A stretch of 64,000 bases of DNA from Bellilinea sp040754815. GTDB lineage: Bacteria; Chloroflexota; Anaerolineae; Anaerolineales; Anaerolineaceae. Positions 35,066 through 42,956 of the stretch are shown piece by piece. The first letter of the stretch is position 1, and each line of letters opens with the position of its first letter. The translations under genes were made by a program, and so were the position numbers. Under the pieces are notes generated by a model. That model saw only the letters and a program-made list of their open reading frames with translations, did not search any database and had not been told where the DNA came from. The stretch lies in NCBI GenBank assembly GCA_040754815.1, contig JBFMBX010000007.1:124001-188000 (forward strand), read 5' to 3'.

Positions 35066-36028
35066 TCAGGCCTTCACAAGGCGATGCTGGCGGTACCACT
35101 CAATCGTTCGGCGCAGACCTTCTTCAAAGTTGGTCGTAGCCCGAAAACCAAAGTACTTCTCGGCACGGCTGATATCCAGCGCGCGGCGCGGCTGGCCGTT
35201 GGGCTTGCTGGTATTCCACACCAGTTCGCCCTTAAAACCGGTCAGGCGGCGGATCAATTCGGCCAGATCGCGTATGCTGATTTCAAAACCGGAGCCGAGG
35301 TTGACCGGTTCCGGGCCGTTGTAACGCTCGGTGGCCAGCAAAATGCCTTCGGCAGCATCTTCCACATAAAGAAATTCGCGCGTCGGGCTGCCGTCACCCC
35401 ACACTTCCACAGTTTTCTGGCCGCTTTCCTGCGCTTCGATGCACTTGCGGATCAGCGCGGGGATGACGTGGGAGGATTCGAGGTCGAAATTATCACGCGG
35501 GCCGTAGAGGTTGACCGGCAGTAAATAAATGGCGTTAAATCCGTACTGCTGGCGGTAGGCCTGCGCCTGCACAAGCAGCATCTTTTTAGCCAGCCCATAA
35601 GGGGCGTTGGTTTCTTCGGGGTAGCCGTTCCACAGGTCATCTTCCCGGAAGGGCACGGGAGTATATTTGGGATATGCGCACACGGTGCCAATGGCCACAA
35701 ACTTTTCCACCCCGCGCTTCCAGGCCTGATGCATCAACTGGACGCCCATCATCAGGTTATCGTAAAAGAACTCGGCCGGGTGCAGGCGGTTGGCGCCGAT
35801 GCCGCCCACATGTGCGGCAAGGTGAATGATTACATCCGGGCGGGAATCATCCAGCAGGCGTTCAACATCCTGCGGTTGAACGAGGTCGTATTCGGGATAA
35901 CGGGGGATGAAAATCTCTCGCGCCCCGCGCTGGCGCAATTTTTCGGTCACAAACGAGCCGAGAAAACCGGCTCCGCCGGTGACGCAAACGCGCCGGGATT
36001 GCCAGAAGTTTTCAGGGGTAGAATTCAC
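35066..36028 (-). CDS. fcl: GDP-L-fucose synthase-like epimerase/reductase
   Basis: 320 residues, GTG start at 36028 overlapping the regulator's stop (GTGA), with AGGAGG about 10 bases upstream. VCVTGGAGFLGSFVTEKL, HLAAHVGGIGANRLHPAEFF, FVAIGTVCAYPKYTPVPFRE, NAPYGLAKKMLL and VWGDGSPTREFLYVEDAA match the Fcl (WcaG) family, which makes GDP-L-fucose from GDP-4-keto-6-deoxymannose. The partner GDP-mannose 4,6-dehydratase (Gmd) is not in the window. Confidence 0.85.
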   Translation of the reverse strand: MNSTPENFWQSRRVCVTGGAGFLGSFVTEKLRQRGAREIFIPRYPEYDLVQPQDVERLLDDSRPDVIIHLAAHVGGIGANRLHPAEFFYDNLMMGVQLMHQAWKRGVEKFVAIGTVCAYPKYTPVPFREDDLWNGYPEETNAPYGLAKKMLLVQAQAYRQQYGFNAIYLLPVNLYGPRDNFDLESSHVIPALIRKCIEAQESGQKTVEVWGDGSPTREFLYVEDAAEGILLATERYNGPEPVNLGSGFEISIRDLAELIRRLTGFKGELVWNTSKPNGQPRRALDISRAEKYFGFRATTNFEEGLRRTIEWYRQHRLVKA

Positions 36029-36510
36029 GCTATCTTATCCTCCTCGTGGCGAATGAGTATTTTCAAGTCCTGAATGACCAGCAGCGGTACGGTGGGGTCA
36101 TCCACAATGGCGATCCCCTGCTCCAGACAGGTCAGGCGGCAGACATCGGCCACATCTCCATCGCCGTTCAGGCGGACGGCGGAAAAGCCCATTTTTCGCA
36201 CTTCTGCCAATGTTTGAAGCATACGGGAACGTACCAGCCGGTAAAGGTGAAAGGAATTTTGAATGTAATCCAGCGTCAGGCGGGCGCGCAGCGCCAATCC
36301 TTCGGGGGTAATGATATAGCGTAATTTACGGCGCTCGACGCGCCGCACCTTGACATATCCTTTGGCTACCAAACGTTTGAGATGCCAGTTGATCGTACCA
36401 ACCGCCACACCCAGCTGCGCCGCTAAAGAAGCCTGAGTGGCATCCGGATCCTGTTCGATTTTTTCGAGGATGACAAGGTCGCGTGTTGATTCGTTCGAAA
36501 GTTCAGCCAT
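36025..36510 (-). CDS. winged-helix transcriptional regulator, first gene of the glycan operon
   Basis: 161 residues. An N-terminal winged HTH of the ArsR/MarR kind: LVILEKIEQDPDATQASLAAQLGVAVGTINWHLKRLVAKGYVKVRRVERR, then a helix and a C-terminal module of about 60 residues with VRLNGDGDVADVCRLTCLEQGIAI, whose fold I do not recognise. The gene opens the polysaccharide run, has its own strong promoter, and lacks a Shine-Dalgarno sequence. It is probably the operon's regulator and may bind the repeat next to its promoter. Confidence 0.8.
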   Translation of the reverse strand: MAELSNESTRDLVILEKIEQDPDATQASLAAQLGVAVGTINWHLKRLVAKGYVKVRRVERRKLRYIITPEGLALRARLTLDYIQNSFHLYRLVRSRMLQTLAEVRKMGFSAVRLNGDGDVADVCRLTCLEQGIAIVDDPTVPLLVIQDLKILIRHEEDKIA

Positions 36511-36524
36511 GTTTCAAAATTCAG

Positions 36525-36560
36525 TTGTTGAATTATAAGCCTGCGGGGGATAACGGTCAA
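36525..36560 (-). promoter_or_regulatory. sigma-70 promoter of the polysaccharide operon, with operator-like palindrome
   Basis: On the minus strand TTGACC (36555-36560) is followed after exactly 17 bases by TATAAT (36532-36537). Downstream, at 36520-36532, lies the gapped palindrome TTCA-N5-TGAA. Transcription would start near 36525, about 15 bases before the ATG. The palindrome sits where a bound regulator would block the polymerase (inference). Confidence 0.7.
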
Positions 36561-36586
36561 GGGCGCACCCTGCTGGCGGAGGCATT

Positions 36587-36621
36587 AAAAACGGCTGCGG
36601 GGCGGTTGCGCAGCCATTTTT
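36587..36621 (-). terminator. Rho-independent terminator after the lipoprotein pair
   Basis: Inverted repeat with arms at 36587-36599 and 36609-36621 (GC-rich core GGCTGCG with CGCAGCC, one C-A mismatch, flanked by A/T tails that give a TTTTT run on the minus strand). It separates the two small lipoprotein genes from the polysaccharide operon promoter. Confidence 0.7.
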
Positions 36622-36651
36622 AACCAAACGCTAATCTTTCTTAATCTTGTC

Positions 36652-37263
36652 TCAGGGCAGAACAGGCTGAAAAGCGGCATCCAGCTGGCGGAAGTTGATT
36701 ACCGCCAGACTGGTGGAGCAATCGGTGAGCATGGCAAAGTTGAGCGGCTCGGTCAGGGGGTGGGCAGCCAGATCAAAGAGCTGCAGCCAGAAGATGCCGG
36801 GGGCAACGCCGTTGTGCAGGGTGACTTCATAACCGCCCGGGCCGTAGGCCGTTGCCAGCCCGGTAAACCCCAGCGCGTCCACACTCTGCCCGGCCACATT
36901 ACCGACCACCGAAACGATGATGCCGTTCAACGGGCGGCCTTCCTCATCGAACACCTGACCAGCGACACCCATCCAGCCGCAGGCCGGTTCGGGATGGGCA
37001 AACGGCGGCGCAAAGGCCGGCGCCTGCTGCAAAGGGATGAAGGGCGGCAGGGCCGGCTGTGCCAGAACTTCCACCGTTGGTTCGGCGGTGGGAGTGGGAG
37101 TAGGCAGCGGGGTTGGAGAAGGTAAAGGTGTTGGAGAAGGCAGGGGAATGGTAGGAAGCGGAATCGTCGGCAGCGGCTCGGGCGTCGGCTCCGGCAATAC
37201 GCGGCAGGCCGAAAGGAGCAGGGTGAGGCAGAGGAGGAGGAAGTTTTTATGGCAAATTTTCAT
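36652..37263 (-). CDS. lipoprotein with Pro/Thr/Leu linker and carboxypeptidase-regulatory-like domain
   Basis: 203 residues. Lipobox LSAC at about residue 20, then a repetitive linker (LPTIPLPTIPL, PSPTPLPSPTPLP) and an exported domain of about 120 residues: AFAPPFAHPEPACGWMGVAGQVFDEEGRPLNGIIVSVVGN, a beta-sandwich start typical of carboxypeptidase regulatory-like domains. Two Cys (WMGV region and LTDCST) may pair. It overlaps the preceding lipoprotein by 17 bases. Exact function unknown; likely a surface-anchored binding module. Confidence 0.72.
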   Translation of the reverse strand: MKICHKNFLLLCLTLLLSACRVLPEPTPEPLPTIPLPTIPLPSPTPLPSPTPLPTPTPTAEPTVEVLAQPALPPFIPLQQAPAFAPPFAHPEPACGWMGVAGQVFDEEGRPLNGIIVSVVGNVAGQSVDALGFTGLATAYGPGGYEVTLHNGVAPGIFWLQLFDLAAHPLTEPLNFAMLTDCSTSLAVINFRQLDAAFQPVLP

Positions 37264-37777
37264 AAACCAAAGTTCCCAAATCGAAAATTTTGCTGGTGTT
37301 AACCTCCATGATGATTTCCAAATCCGAATTTGGGTATTTCAATAAATACGCATTGACCACTCGATCTAGGATCAAGGTATAAGTATTTAAGGGTACTAGG
37401 TTGAAAACAAATCGACCATTCTTATCGGTAGTTGTGCGAAGAGGAGACAAACGGTCAAAACCAGCGGCCGCCGGCGTACCTTCGTAAAACAAAACCTCGG
37501 TAAGATACAAAATTGAACCTTCTTCAACCGGTTGTTCTTGGCCGTTCTTTCTTACCTTCAAATATCCCGTTACAACTGCAAAATTTTCTCCCGCTGGTGT
37601 TGGAATTTCGGAGATAACCAACGATTCTTCCTCGGTCGGAATCATTGGATATAATGTTGGAATGCTTGAGGGCGGTGGGGGATAATCGGGAGGCTGTATG
37701 GTTGGATTATTTACCTGGCAAGAAGATAAAATTAGAAATAGTGTCAGAAAAATAACTTTGACAGCAATCTTTCTCAT
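37247..37777 (-). CDS. small lipoprotein with a beta-sandwich domain
   Basis: 176 residues. Lipobox LSSC at about 19, a Pro-rich linker, then VVTGYLKVRKNGQEQPVEEGSILYL and TTDKNGRFVFNLVPLNTYTLILD, another carboxypeptidase-regulatory-like layout. Codon use is AT-rich compared with its neighbour at 36652-37263, so it is the first gene inside the AT-rich island. Its 3' end overlaps the next gene by 17 bases. Function unknown. Confidence 0.68.
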   Translation of the reverse strand: MRKIAVKVIFLTLFLILSSCQVNNPTIQPPDYPPPPSSIPTLYPMIPTEEESLVISEIPTPAGENFAVVTGYLKVRKNGQEQPVEEGSILYLTEVLFYEGTPAAAGFDRLSPLRTTTDKNGRFVFNLVPLNTYTLILDRVVNAYLLKYPNSDLEIIMEVNTSKIFDLGTLVYENLP

Positions 37778-37817
37778 GGTTTTTCACTCGTAAATTAAGG
37801 ATAATAAATTTTATATT

Positions 37818-37862
37818 AAAAATGGTCTCATGGTTTCTACAAAGTGCCATGAGACCATTTTT
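37818..37862 (-). terminator. Rho-independent terminator, perfect 16-bp stem
   Basis: The arms 37818-37833 and 37847-37862 are exact reverse complements with a 13-base loop; on the minus strand the stem ends in TTTTTAATAT. It ends the transcript coming from the island genes (last gene 37891-39267). Confidence 0.8.
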
Positions 37863-37890
37863 TCTGTAGTCTTGGCTAACAAATATTTGT

Positions 37891-39267
37891 TTAGTAGTTA
37901 ATACCCTCGTAAGTGAAAAGTTGATCTTGCGAGTCGGGAGCACCAGACTTTGCTTGGTTAAGGATACCTACAATTTTATCAGAAGCTCCCGCCGTACAAA
38001 TTGCCGCTCCCACATAACCGGAAGAGAATTGATTGAGATGAACATCCGTAAAGCCCGCACCCGGAGCAATTGTCTGGGTCACAGTACGGGAAGATCCAGA
38101 GAAGGTGCAAGTGACTGTGGCATTGGCACTTCCCACATTTATAATGGACATGCCGGTGAAAAGACCATAATTGCGATCCATCACAAGAGGGAAGCTAATT
38201 TTATTCGTTGCGTTTGAGGCATAGAAAGCATTGTAAGATGCACCTTCATTGGCACCGCGCTTAACTTGATTGACTATTGCAACCAGATCTTGGTTAGCGC
38301 TATTGGTGGTGACCACAGCCGAACCAACAAACGCACCATTGGTGGTATCAGTGATACCAGCAAAGCCACTTTTTGACCCACAACTTGCCGGTAATTGCGG
38401 AAAACCAAACACCACCGTTTGTCCTGGGTTGATACTCTTGGTTTCAGAACAAGGATTTCCTGGAAAACCCGGATTCGGGGTATATGTAATAGTTACATTA
38501 GTGGCAAGAGTACCGGCATTCTGAACGTTGATCGATGACCCCGACCGGTAGTAATTCGATGAAAACAGCGGAACGTAAAAGATTTTATCTTTGGTTCCAA
38601 AGCCAGAATAAGCCCAAACGGAGGGAGCCCCGCTCTTCACCTGAACAACAACCGCTGCAAGGCCACCCGCAGCGCTTACTTGAGCACCGCCAACCCATCC
38701 ATTCGGTAAACATGAACTGGTTGTTTGATCAAAAACCTTAGAAGAATAGGCGGGTATAGAAACTGTTTCATCACATTGAGTGGACCCTAATCCCCCACCC
38801 GAATAGTCAACATTGACATTCATGGTAGCCCCAGTGGTATTTTGAACACTGAACCAAGTACCAATACCATAATTAGCTTTCATCAAAAGTGGTAATGATA
38901 CGTTGGCGGTGGGCGCATTAAAACCAGCGTAGGATCCACCACCCTGAATGGGATCGCCGATTACCAAGTTCACAATCGAAGCAGATTTTTTATCCGATTG
39001 AACAACGACCGAGCCAGCAAATCCGGGATTGACACCGGTAAGGGGGTAATAAGTCTTATTTGAATTCGCTGGGATAGTGTCTGGAATACTTGCCACCTGA
39101 TTACCATTGAAATCATAGAATAACAAGGTAATGTTAGCAGTAGTGCCTTCCAGATTTTGCACTTGGAAACCAGCGCTATAGGTGTTTCCCCCCTGCGCAC
39201 TTACCGATTGGACGGAAGTGGTTAAGAGGAAACAAAACACCATGAAAAATATTAATATTCGTTTCAT
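37891..39267 (-). CDS. secreted protein of four tandem beta-rich repeats
   Basis: 458 residues, ATG at 39267 with a full AGGAGGT ribosome site 6 bases upstream. A cleavable signal peptide (SVSA/Q) is followed by four repeats of about 105-115 residues, each with a [SG]xxxxVQN or INVG strand, a Thr/Asn-rich strand (TxNVTIxY), a GFxGxxxx strand and a VVxQVKxGxxxxxxYxxF strand. Paired Cys recur in repeats 2-4. There is no anchor, so the protein is probably secreted or held by carbohydrate. I do not recognise the family. It lies next to the glycan genes of the island and may be their target or an S-layer-like component (inference). Confidence 0.72.
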   Translation of the reverse strand: MKRILIFFMVFCFLLTTSVQSVSAQGGNTYSAGFQVQNLEGTTANITLLFYDFNGNQVASIPDTIPANSNKTYYPLTGVNPGFAGSVVVQSDKKSASIVNLVIGDPIQGGGSYAGFNAPTANVSLPLLMKANYGIGTWFSVQNTTGATMNVNVDYSGGGLGSTQCDETVSIPAYSSKVFDQTTSSCLPNGWVGGAQVSAAGGLAAVVVQVKSGAPSVWAYSGFGTKDKIFYVPLFSSNYYRSGSSINVQNAGTLATNVTITYTPNPGFPGNPCSETKSINPGQTVVFGFPQLPASCGSKSGFAGITDTTNGAFVGSAVVTTNSANQDLVAIVNQVKRGANEGASYNAFYASNATNKISFPLVMDRNYGLFTGMSIINVGSANATVTCTFSGSSRTVTQTIAPGAGFTDVHLNQFSSGYVGAAICTAGASDKIVGILNQAKSGAPDSQDQLFTYEGINY

Positions 39268-39296
39268 TTTCGTACCTCCTTTTGTTTTCTATGGTG

Positions 39297-39312
39297 GATG
39301 TTAATGAACATC
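39297..39312. other. palindrome upstream of the four-repeat secreted protein
   Basis: GATGTT and AACATC arms are separated by four bases (GATGTTAATGAACATC). The site lies about 30 bases upstream of the secreted-protein start, where a dimeric regulator could bind. No partner site was found nearby. Confidence 0.3.
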
Positions 39313-39339
39313 AAATTTCAAATCAATAACCCTTTTGGA

Positions 39340-40302
39340 TTAATTCTTAAATTTTGAGAGTAAAGTTGGAAAATCATATATAAACCATAAAACAACAGAA
39401 AACAAAAGGATAGTAATAATTGACCATAACCTTTGAACTATCACAAATATCACAGCAAAACCCGCTGTCATTTTCGTTGATAAAATACCAACCATCGTTC
39501 CATCGCGGATAAAAGGTGTGCCGGGCAACCAAAAAAACAATGAACTAATTGCAACTGCGAAAGACCAACCAATAACGATTAGAGCAAAATGCTGGATATT
39601 TACCCTCAGAAAACTGCTTAACAAGACAAACAATGCAAGGCTACCAATCAAAACAACTAAGAACTCTCCAAGAAACCACATTAATAAATTTATAAAGTTA
39701 TATTGAAAATGGGTATGTGCATCATTATTTGATAACTTGAAGAAACGAGCAGAAAGTTTTGTAAAATTTTTTGGTTCTAGGATATATATAAATAAAATTC
39801 CAACAATGAGGGGTACAATCAATGGCAAGGAAAATGACCAGCTTTGTATAGATAAGAATATTATGCAAAGGAAAAGTGCTGCTATTCCAGTCAAAATCGT
39901 TTCAACAATTCCTGCCATAACCATGAGAGGTGTTTTTCTGCGATCCTCTCCCTTGCTGAGGAAACCCCGAGCCATTATAGTCCACACTCCCCCTGGCAAC
40001 ATATATCCTAACATGCTATAAACATAAACCCTCAAGTCATGATTGAACTGATAATTTAAACCGTTTTTTTGGAGGATTGCTCTCCAGATTAACACCGCTA
40101 AAAAAATTGAAAATAAAGAGATTAATAAGGATAACAATAATCTAAAAAGATTGAACTCTACTCTTTGTAGATTTAGGTTCTGAAAATCCCTGATTACAAA
40201 ATAGAACCCAAGACCAAGGCCTGATAAAACGATAAAGTACCCTATCAGCGACCATAGGGTACTCCGATTCCATCGAACTTGATGTTCTTTCAAGTGCCTC
40301 AA
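39340..40302 (-). CDS. flippase-like (LPG_synthase_TM / UPF0104) membrane protein
   Basis: 320 residues, about eight membrane helices. A TTG start at 40302 overlaps the carbamoyltransferase stop, with AAGAAG upstream. Segments such as GYFIVLSGLGLGFYFVIRDF and YVYSMLGYMLPGGVWTIMARGFLSKGEDRRKTPLMVMAGIVE fit the lysylphosphatidylglycerol-synthase transmembrane family. No catalytic MprF domain is present. Relatives sit in many glycan loci and may move lipid-linked sugars; the function is not settled. AT-rich codon use. Confidence 0.65.
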   Translation of the reverse strand: MRHLKEHQVRWNRSTLWSLIGYFIVLSGLGLGFYFVIRDFQNLNLQRVEFNLFRLLLSLLISLFSIFLAVLIWRAILQKNGLNYQFNHDLRVYVYSMLGYMLPGGVWTIMARGFLSKGEDRRKTPLMVMAGIVETILTGIAALFLCIIFLSIQSWSFSLPLIVPLIVGILFIYILEPKNFTKLSARFFKLSNNDAHTHFQYNFINLLMWFLGEFLVVLIGSLALFVLLSSFLRVNIQHFALIVIGWSFAVAISSLFFWLPGTPFIRDGTMVGILSTKMTAGFAVIFVIVQRLWSIITILLFSVVLWFIYDFPTLLSKFKN

Positions 40303-41933
40303 CCTAACTTCTTGTGGGCAATGTAATCCCCAATCACCAGAATATCAATCCCGCAGTTAAGGAAAGTTTCAATTCCCTCTGCAGGGGCGTTTACAATTGG
40401 CTGGGAATCAACATTAAAACTTGTATTTAGTACAGCCGGAATTCCAGTCAATTGTTCAAATCTTTTTATTAATTCCCAATATCTCGGGTTGGTTTTTCTT
40501 GATACCGTTTGAGGGCGGCAAGTACCATCTACATGGATTGCGCTTATAATTTCTTTTTGAGATGCGGGCTTTGTATCAAAAGCCATGATCATAAAAGGAG
40601 ATGGGATAGGTTTTTCGACATATCTATCAATTCTTTCCTCTAGAATAGAGGGCGCAAATGGACGCCATGGCTCTCTGTGCTTAACCTGATTGTTGACCTT
40701 ATCTTTCATCTCAGGGATAGAGGGGTTTGCTAAAATACTTCGGCTCCCCAGTGCTCTAGGACCAACTTCAGACCGCCCTTGAAACCACCCAATAATTTTA
40801 CCCTCCTTAAGGTACTCAGCCGTTTCCGAAAAGATGTCCTCACTCTTGTAGTATTGAAGTTCAGGATAATTCTTTAATTCTGCTTCAATTTCGTCATTTG
40901 AGTACTCTGGACCCCAATAGGCATGATCCATAACAAAGTCTGGTTTTTCACCTGTTTTCAACACGTGAACATATAATGCCGCCCCTAATGCAGAGCCTGC
41001 ATCATGCGCTGCAGGTTGAATAAAAATATTCTCTACAAAAGGCAGTCGTGCAAGTTTACCATTCATAGAACAGTTTAATGCTGTACCACCAGCTAAACAC
41101 AAATTTTTTGAACCCGTTTTCTCGTAAAGATATTTTGCCATATGCGAGACAGCTTTTTCCAAAGTGTACTGCAAAGTTGCTGCCAAATCTTTATGCCATT
41201 GAGTTAAGGGTTCTTCTTTATTACGAGTAGGCAAAGAAGCAATAAATTCTTTTCTCTTTTCAGGTATGATTACAGGAATTTCCTGATCCCAATCTACAAA
41301 AGGCAAGCCGTTGGGATCAGGTATACCATAAGCAGCCAATCCCATAACTTTACCTTCACCACTATGCCTTCGAAATCCAAGTTTCTCAGTTATTGCCTCA
41401 TACATCAACCCCCAGCTTCCACGATTGGTTACATATTTATAGATTTCAATTTGTGTGCCTTTAGCGTAACCCAACACTCCAGACTCGCTACCACCACTAC
41501 CATCCAAAGAAATTACATTTGCTTCTTCAAAGCCGGAAGAAAAGAAAGAGCTTGCTGCATGAGCAGTATGATGATTCACAAAAATTATTCTTTGTCGGTC
41601 AAAATCCTGAAGCGGTAGTTGCTTTTCATATTTTGAACCTTGCCATAACCAATTAACGGCCTGATTGAGACCAAACAAAAATTCTTCTTTGTTGAAATTA
41701 TTCAAAGCCGCTTTGAATACACTATCGAAACCCACGGCCACATAATCTACGTCTTTAAGAGTAATTCCAGCCTTACTCAAGCAATAATCTATTGCCAGGA
41801 GTGGGGCCATCCGGGGAGCATGTTTGATCCGATTCAATCGTTCTTCTTCAACCATAGCAATCAATTTTCCATCCACTAAAATGCATGCAGCATTGTTCCA
41901 AGAAATTGGGTGAGTCACGCCCAAAATAATCAT
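40299..41933 (-). CDS. carbamoyltransferase (NodU/CmcH family)
   Basis: 544 residues. The N-terminal half has ILGVTHPISWNNAACILVDG, the ATP/carbamoyl binding FVNHHTAHAASSFF and NVISLDGSGG. The C-terminal half has YWGPEYSNDEIEAEL and WFQGRSEVGPRALGSRSILA, plus IPAVLNTSFNVDSQPIV, all signatures of O-carbamoyltransferases that use carbamoyl phosphate and ATP to carbamoylate a sugar or antibiotic. In this context a sugar of the surface glycan is the likely acceptor (inference). AT-rich, part of the island. Confidence 0.92.
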   Translation of the reverse strand: MIILGVTHPISWNNAACILVDGKLIAMVEEERLNRIKHAPRMAPLLAIDYCLSKAGITLKDVDYVAVGFDSVFKAALNNFNKEEFLFGLNQAVNWLWQGSKYEKQLPLQDFDRQRIIFVNHHTAHAASSFFSSGFEEANVISLDGSGGSESGVLGYAKGTQIEIYKYVTNRGSWGLMYEAITEKLGFRRHSGEGKVMGLAAYGIPDPNGLPFVDWDQEIPVIIPEKRKEFIASLPTRNKEEPLTQWHKDLAATLQYTLEKAVSHMAKYLYEKTGSKNLCLAGGTALNCSMNGKLARLPFVENIFIQPAAHDAGSALGAALYVHVLKTGEKPDFVMDHAYWGPEYSNDEIEAELKNYPELQYYKSEDIFSETAEYLKEGKIIGWFQGRSEVGPRALGSRSILANPSIPEMKDKVNNQVKHREPWRPFAPSILEERIDRYVEKPIPSPFMIMAFDTKPASQKEIISAIHVDGTCRPQTVSRKTNPRYWELIKRFEQLTGIPAVLNTSFNVDSQPIVNAPAEGIETFLNCGIDILVIGDYIAHKKLG

Positions 41934-42011
41934 CTACCTAATTTCTCCTTCTATTCTTAAAAAATGAACTTTCCGAATTTTACCACACTTCTCTTGTTGA
42001 ACTTGACGCCT

Positions 42012-42932
42012 TCATAGTTTTTGTGCCACATAGGTAATAACAGAAGAACGGTTTTGATTGTGATAAATTCTAAGCCAAGGTTCAAATAATAACCTCATTC
42101 CTGGCATTAATAATAAAAATTTAACAATACGCGCCAATTTACAAGACTCATTTTCTAGCTTTCTGATAAATCCCATAATAAATGCATAATAAGACGAGAC
42201 AATTGTTAATGTTTCAATGAGTTTAAAACCGGTTTTTGATAGATATTCAATCAATGTATTTTTATTGAAAACGTATAAATGTCGCGGTGGATCATATCCT
42301 TGCCAGTATTTTCCTAACCATTCCCGATCAAAAGCATCCCAGTTTGGTATGTTTATAACTAGAATACCTCTCGGTTTTAATAAATTATAAGCAAGATGCA
42401 ATTCGTTCATAGGAGAATAGGTGTGTTCAAGGACATCCCAAAACGTAATTACATCAAAATAATTATTCATTTCTTGTAAATCAGATAGATAACCTTGAAC
42501 CACATTAATTCCCCTGTTTTTTTGAGCAATCAATGCGGCATAATTATTGGGTTCGACCCCAAAACACTCCCAACCAATAACCTTCATTTGTGAAAGAAAT
42601 ACACCTGTTGAACAACCAACATCTAGGATGCGCCCCCCATTTGGGTAATATCGCTCAATAAGTTTTGTTTTTTTTCTGATATTTGCTAATCTAAATATTT
42701 TTTTAATCCGATTTTTTTCTTCTGAGATGGGTGTAACGTAGGGTTCATAATTAGAATCATAAAATTTGTTTAATTCTATTGAATCTAATTGGGGATTTTG
42801 ATAAATCAATCTACACTGAAGACACTGAACTAAATTTGTCCGATATTCGTTGGGTAACCAGATCCATTCCTCTTTTGATAAAAATATCTCGTAATCTGAA
42901 CATCCGCATAAATCGCAAGTTATGGTTTTCAT
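42012..42932 (-). CDS. class I SAM methyltransferase with N-terminal Zn-binding motif
   Basis: 306 residues, ATG at 42932. N-terminal CDLCGC, then CLQC 30 residues later, give a metal-binding start as in sugar-linked methyltransferases. The SAM core is GRILDVGCSTGVFLSQM, CFGVEPNNYA and YFDVITFWDVLEHTYSPMNEL (Methyltransf_23 type). The family often methylates sugar residues or completes 6-deoxysugar intermediates. AT-rich codon use, in line with its neighbours. Confidence 0.85.
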   Translation of the reverse strand: MKTITCDLCGCSDYEIFLSKEEWIWLPNEYRTNLVQCLQCRLIYQNPQLDSIELNKFYDSNYEPYVTPISEEKNRIKKIFRLANIRKKTKLIERYYPNGGRILDVGCSTGVFLSQMKVIGWECFGVEPNNYAALIAQKNRGINVVQGYLSDLQEMNNYFDVITFWDVLEHTYSPMNELHLAYNLLKPRGILVINIPNWDAFDREWLGKYWQGYDPPRHLYVFNKNTLIEYLSKTGFKLIETLTIVSSYYAFIMGFIRKLENESCKLARIVKFLLLMPGMRLLFEPWLRIYHNQNRSSVITYVAQKL

Positions 42933-42956
42933 GAAAATTATTATCCTTATGTTAAG

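Noticed and set aside
37037..37345. Gly/Val-rich plus-strand frame (VGVGVGSGVGEG type)
   Set aside because: It is the antisense of the Pro/Thr linker of the lipoprotein at 36652-37263.
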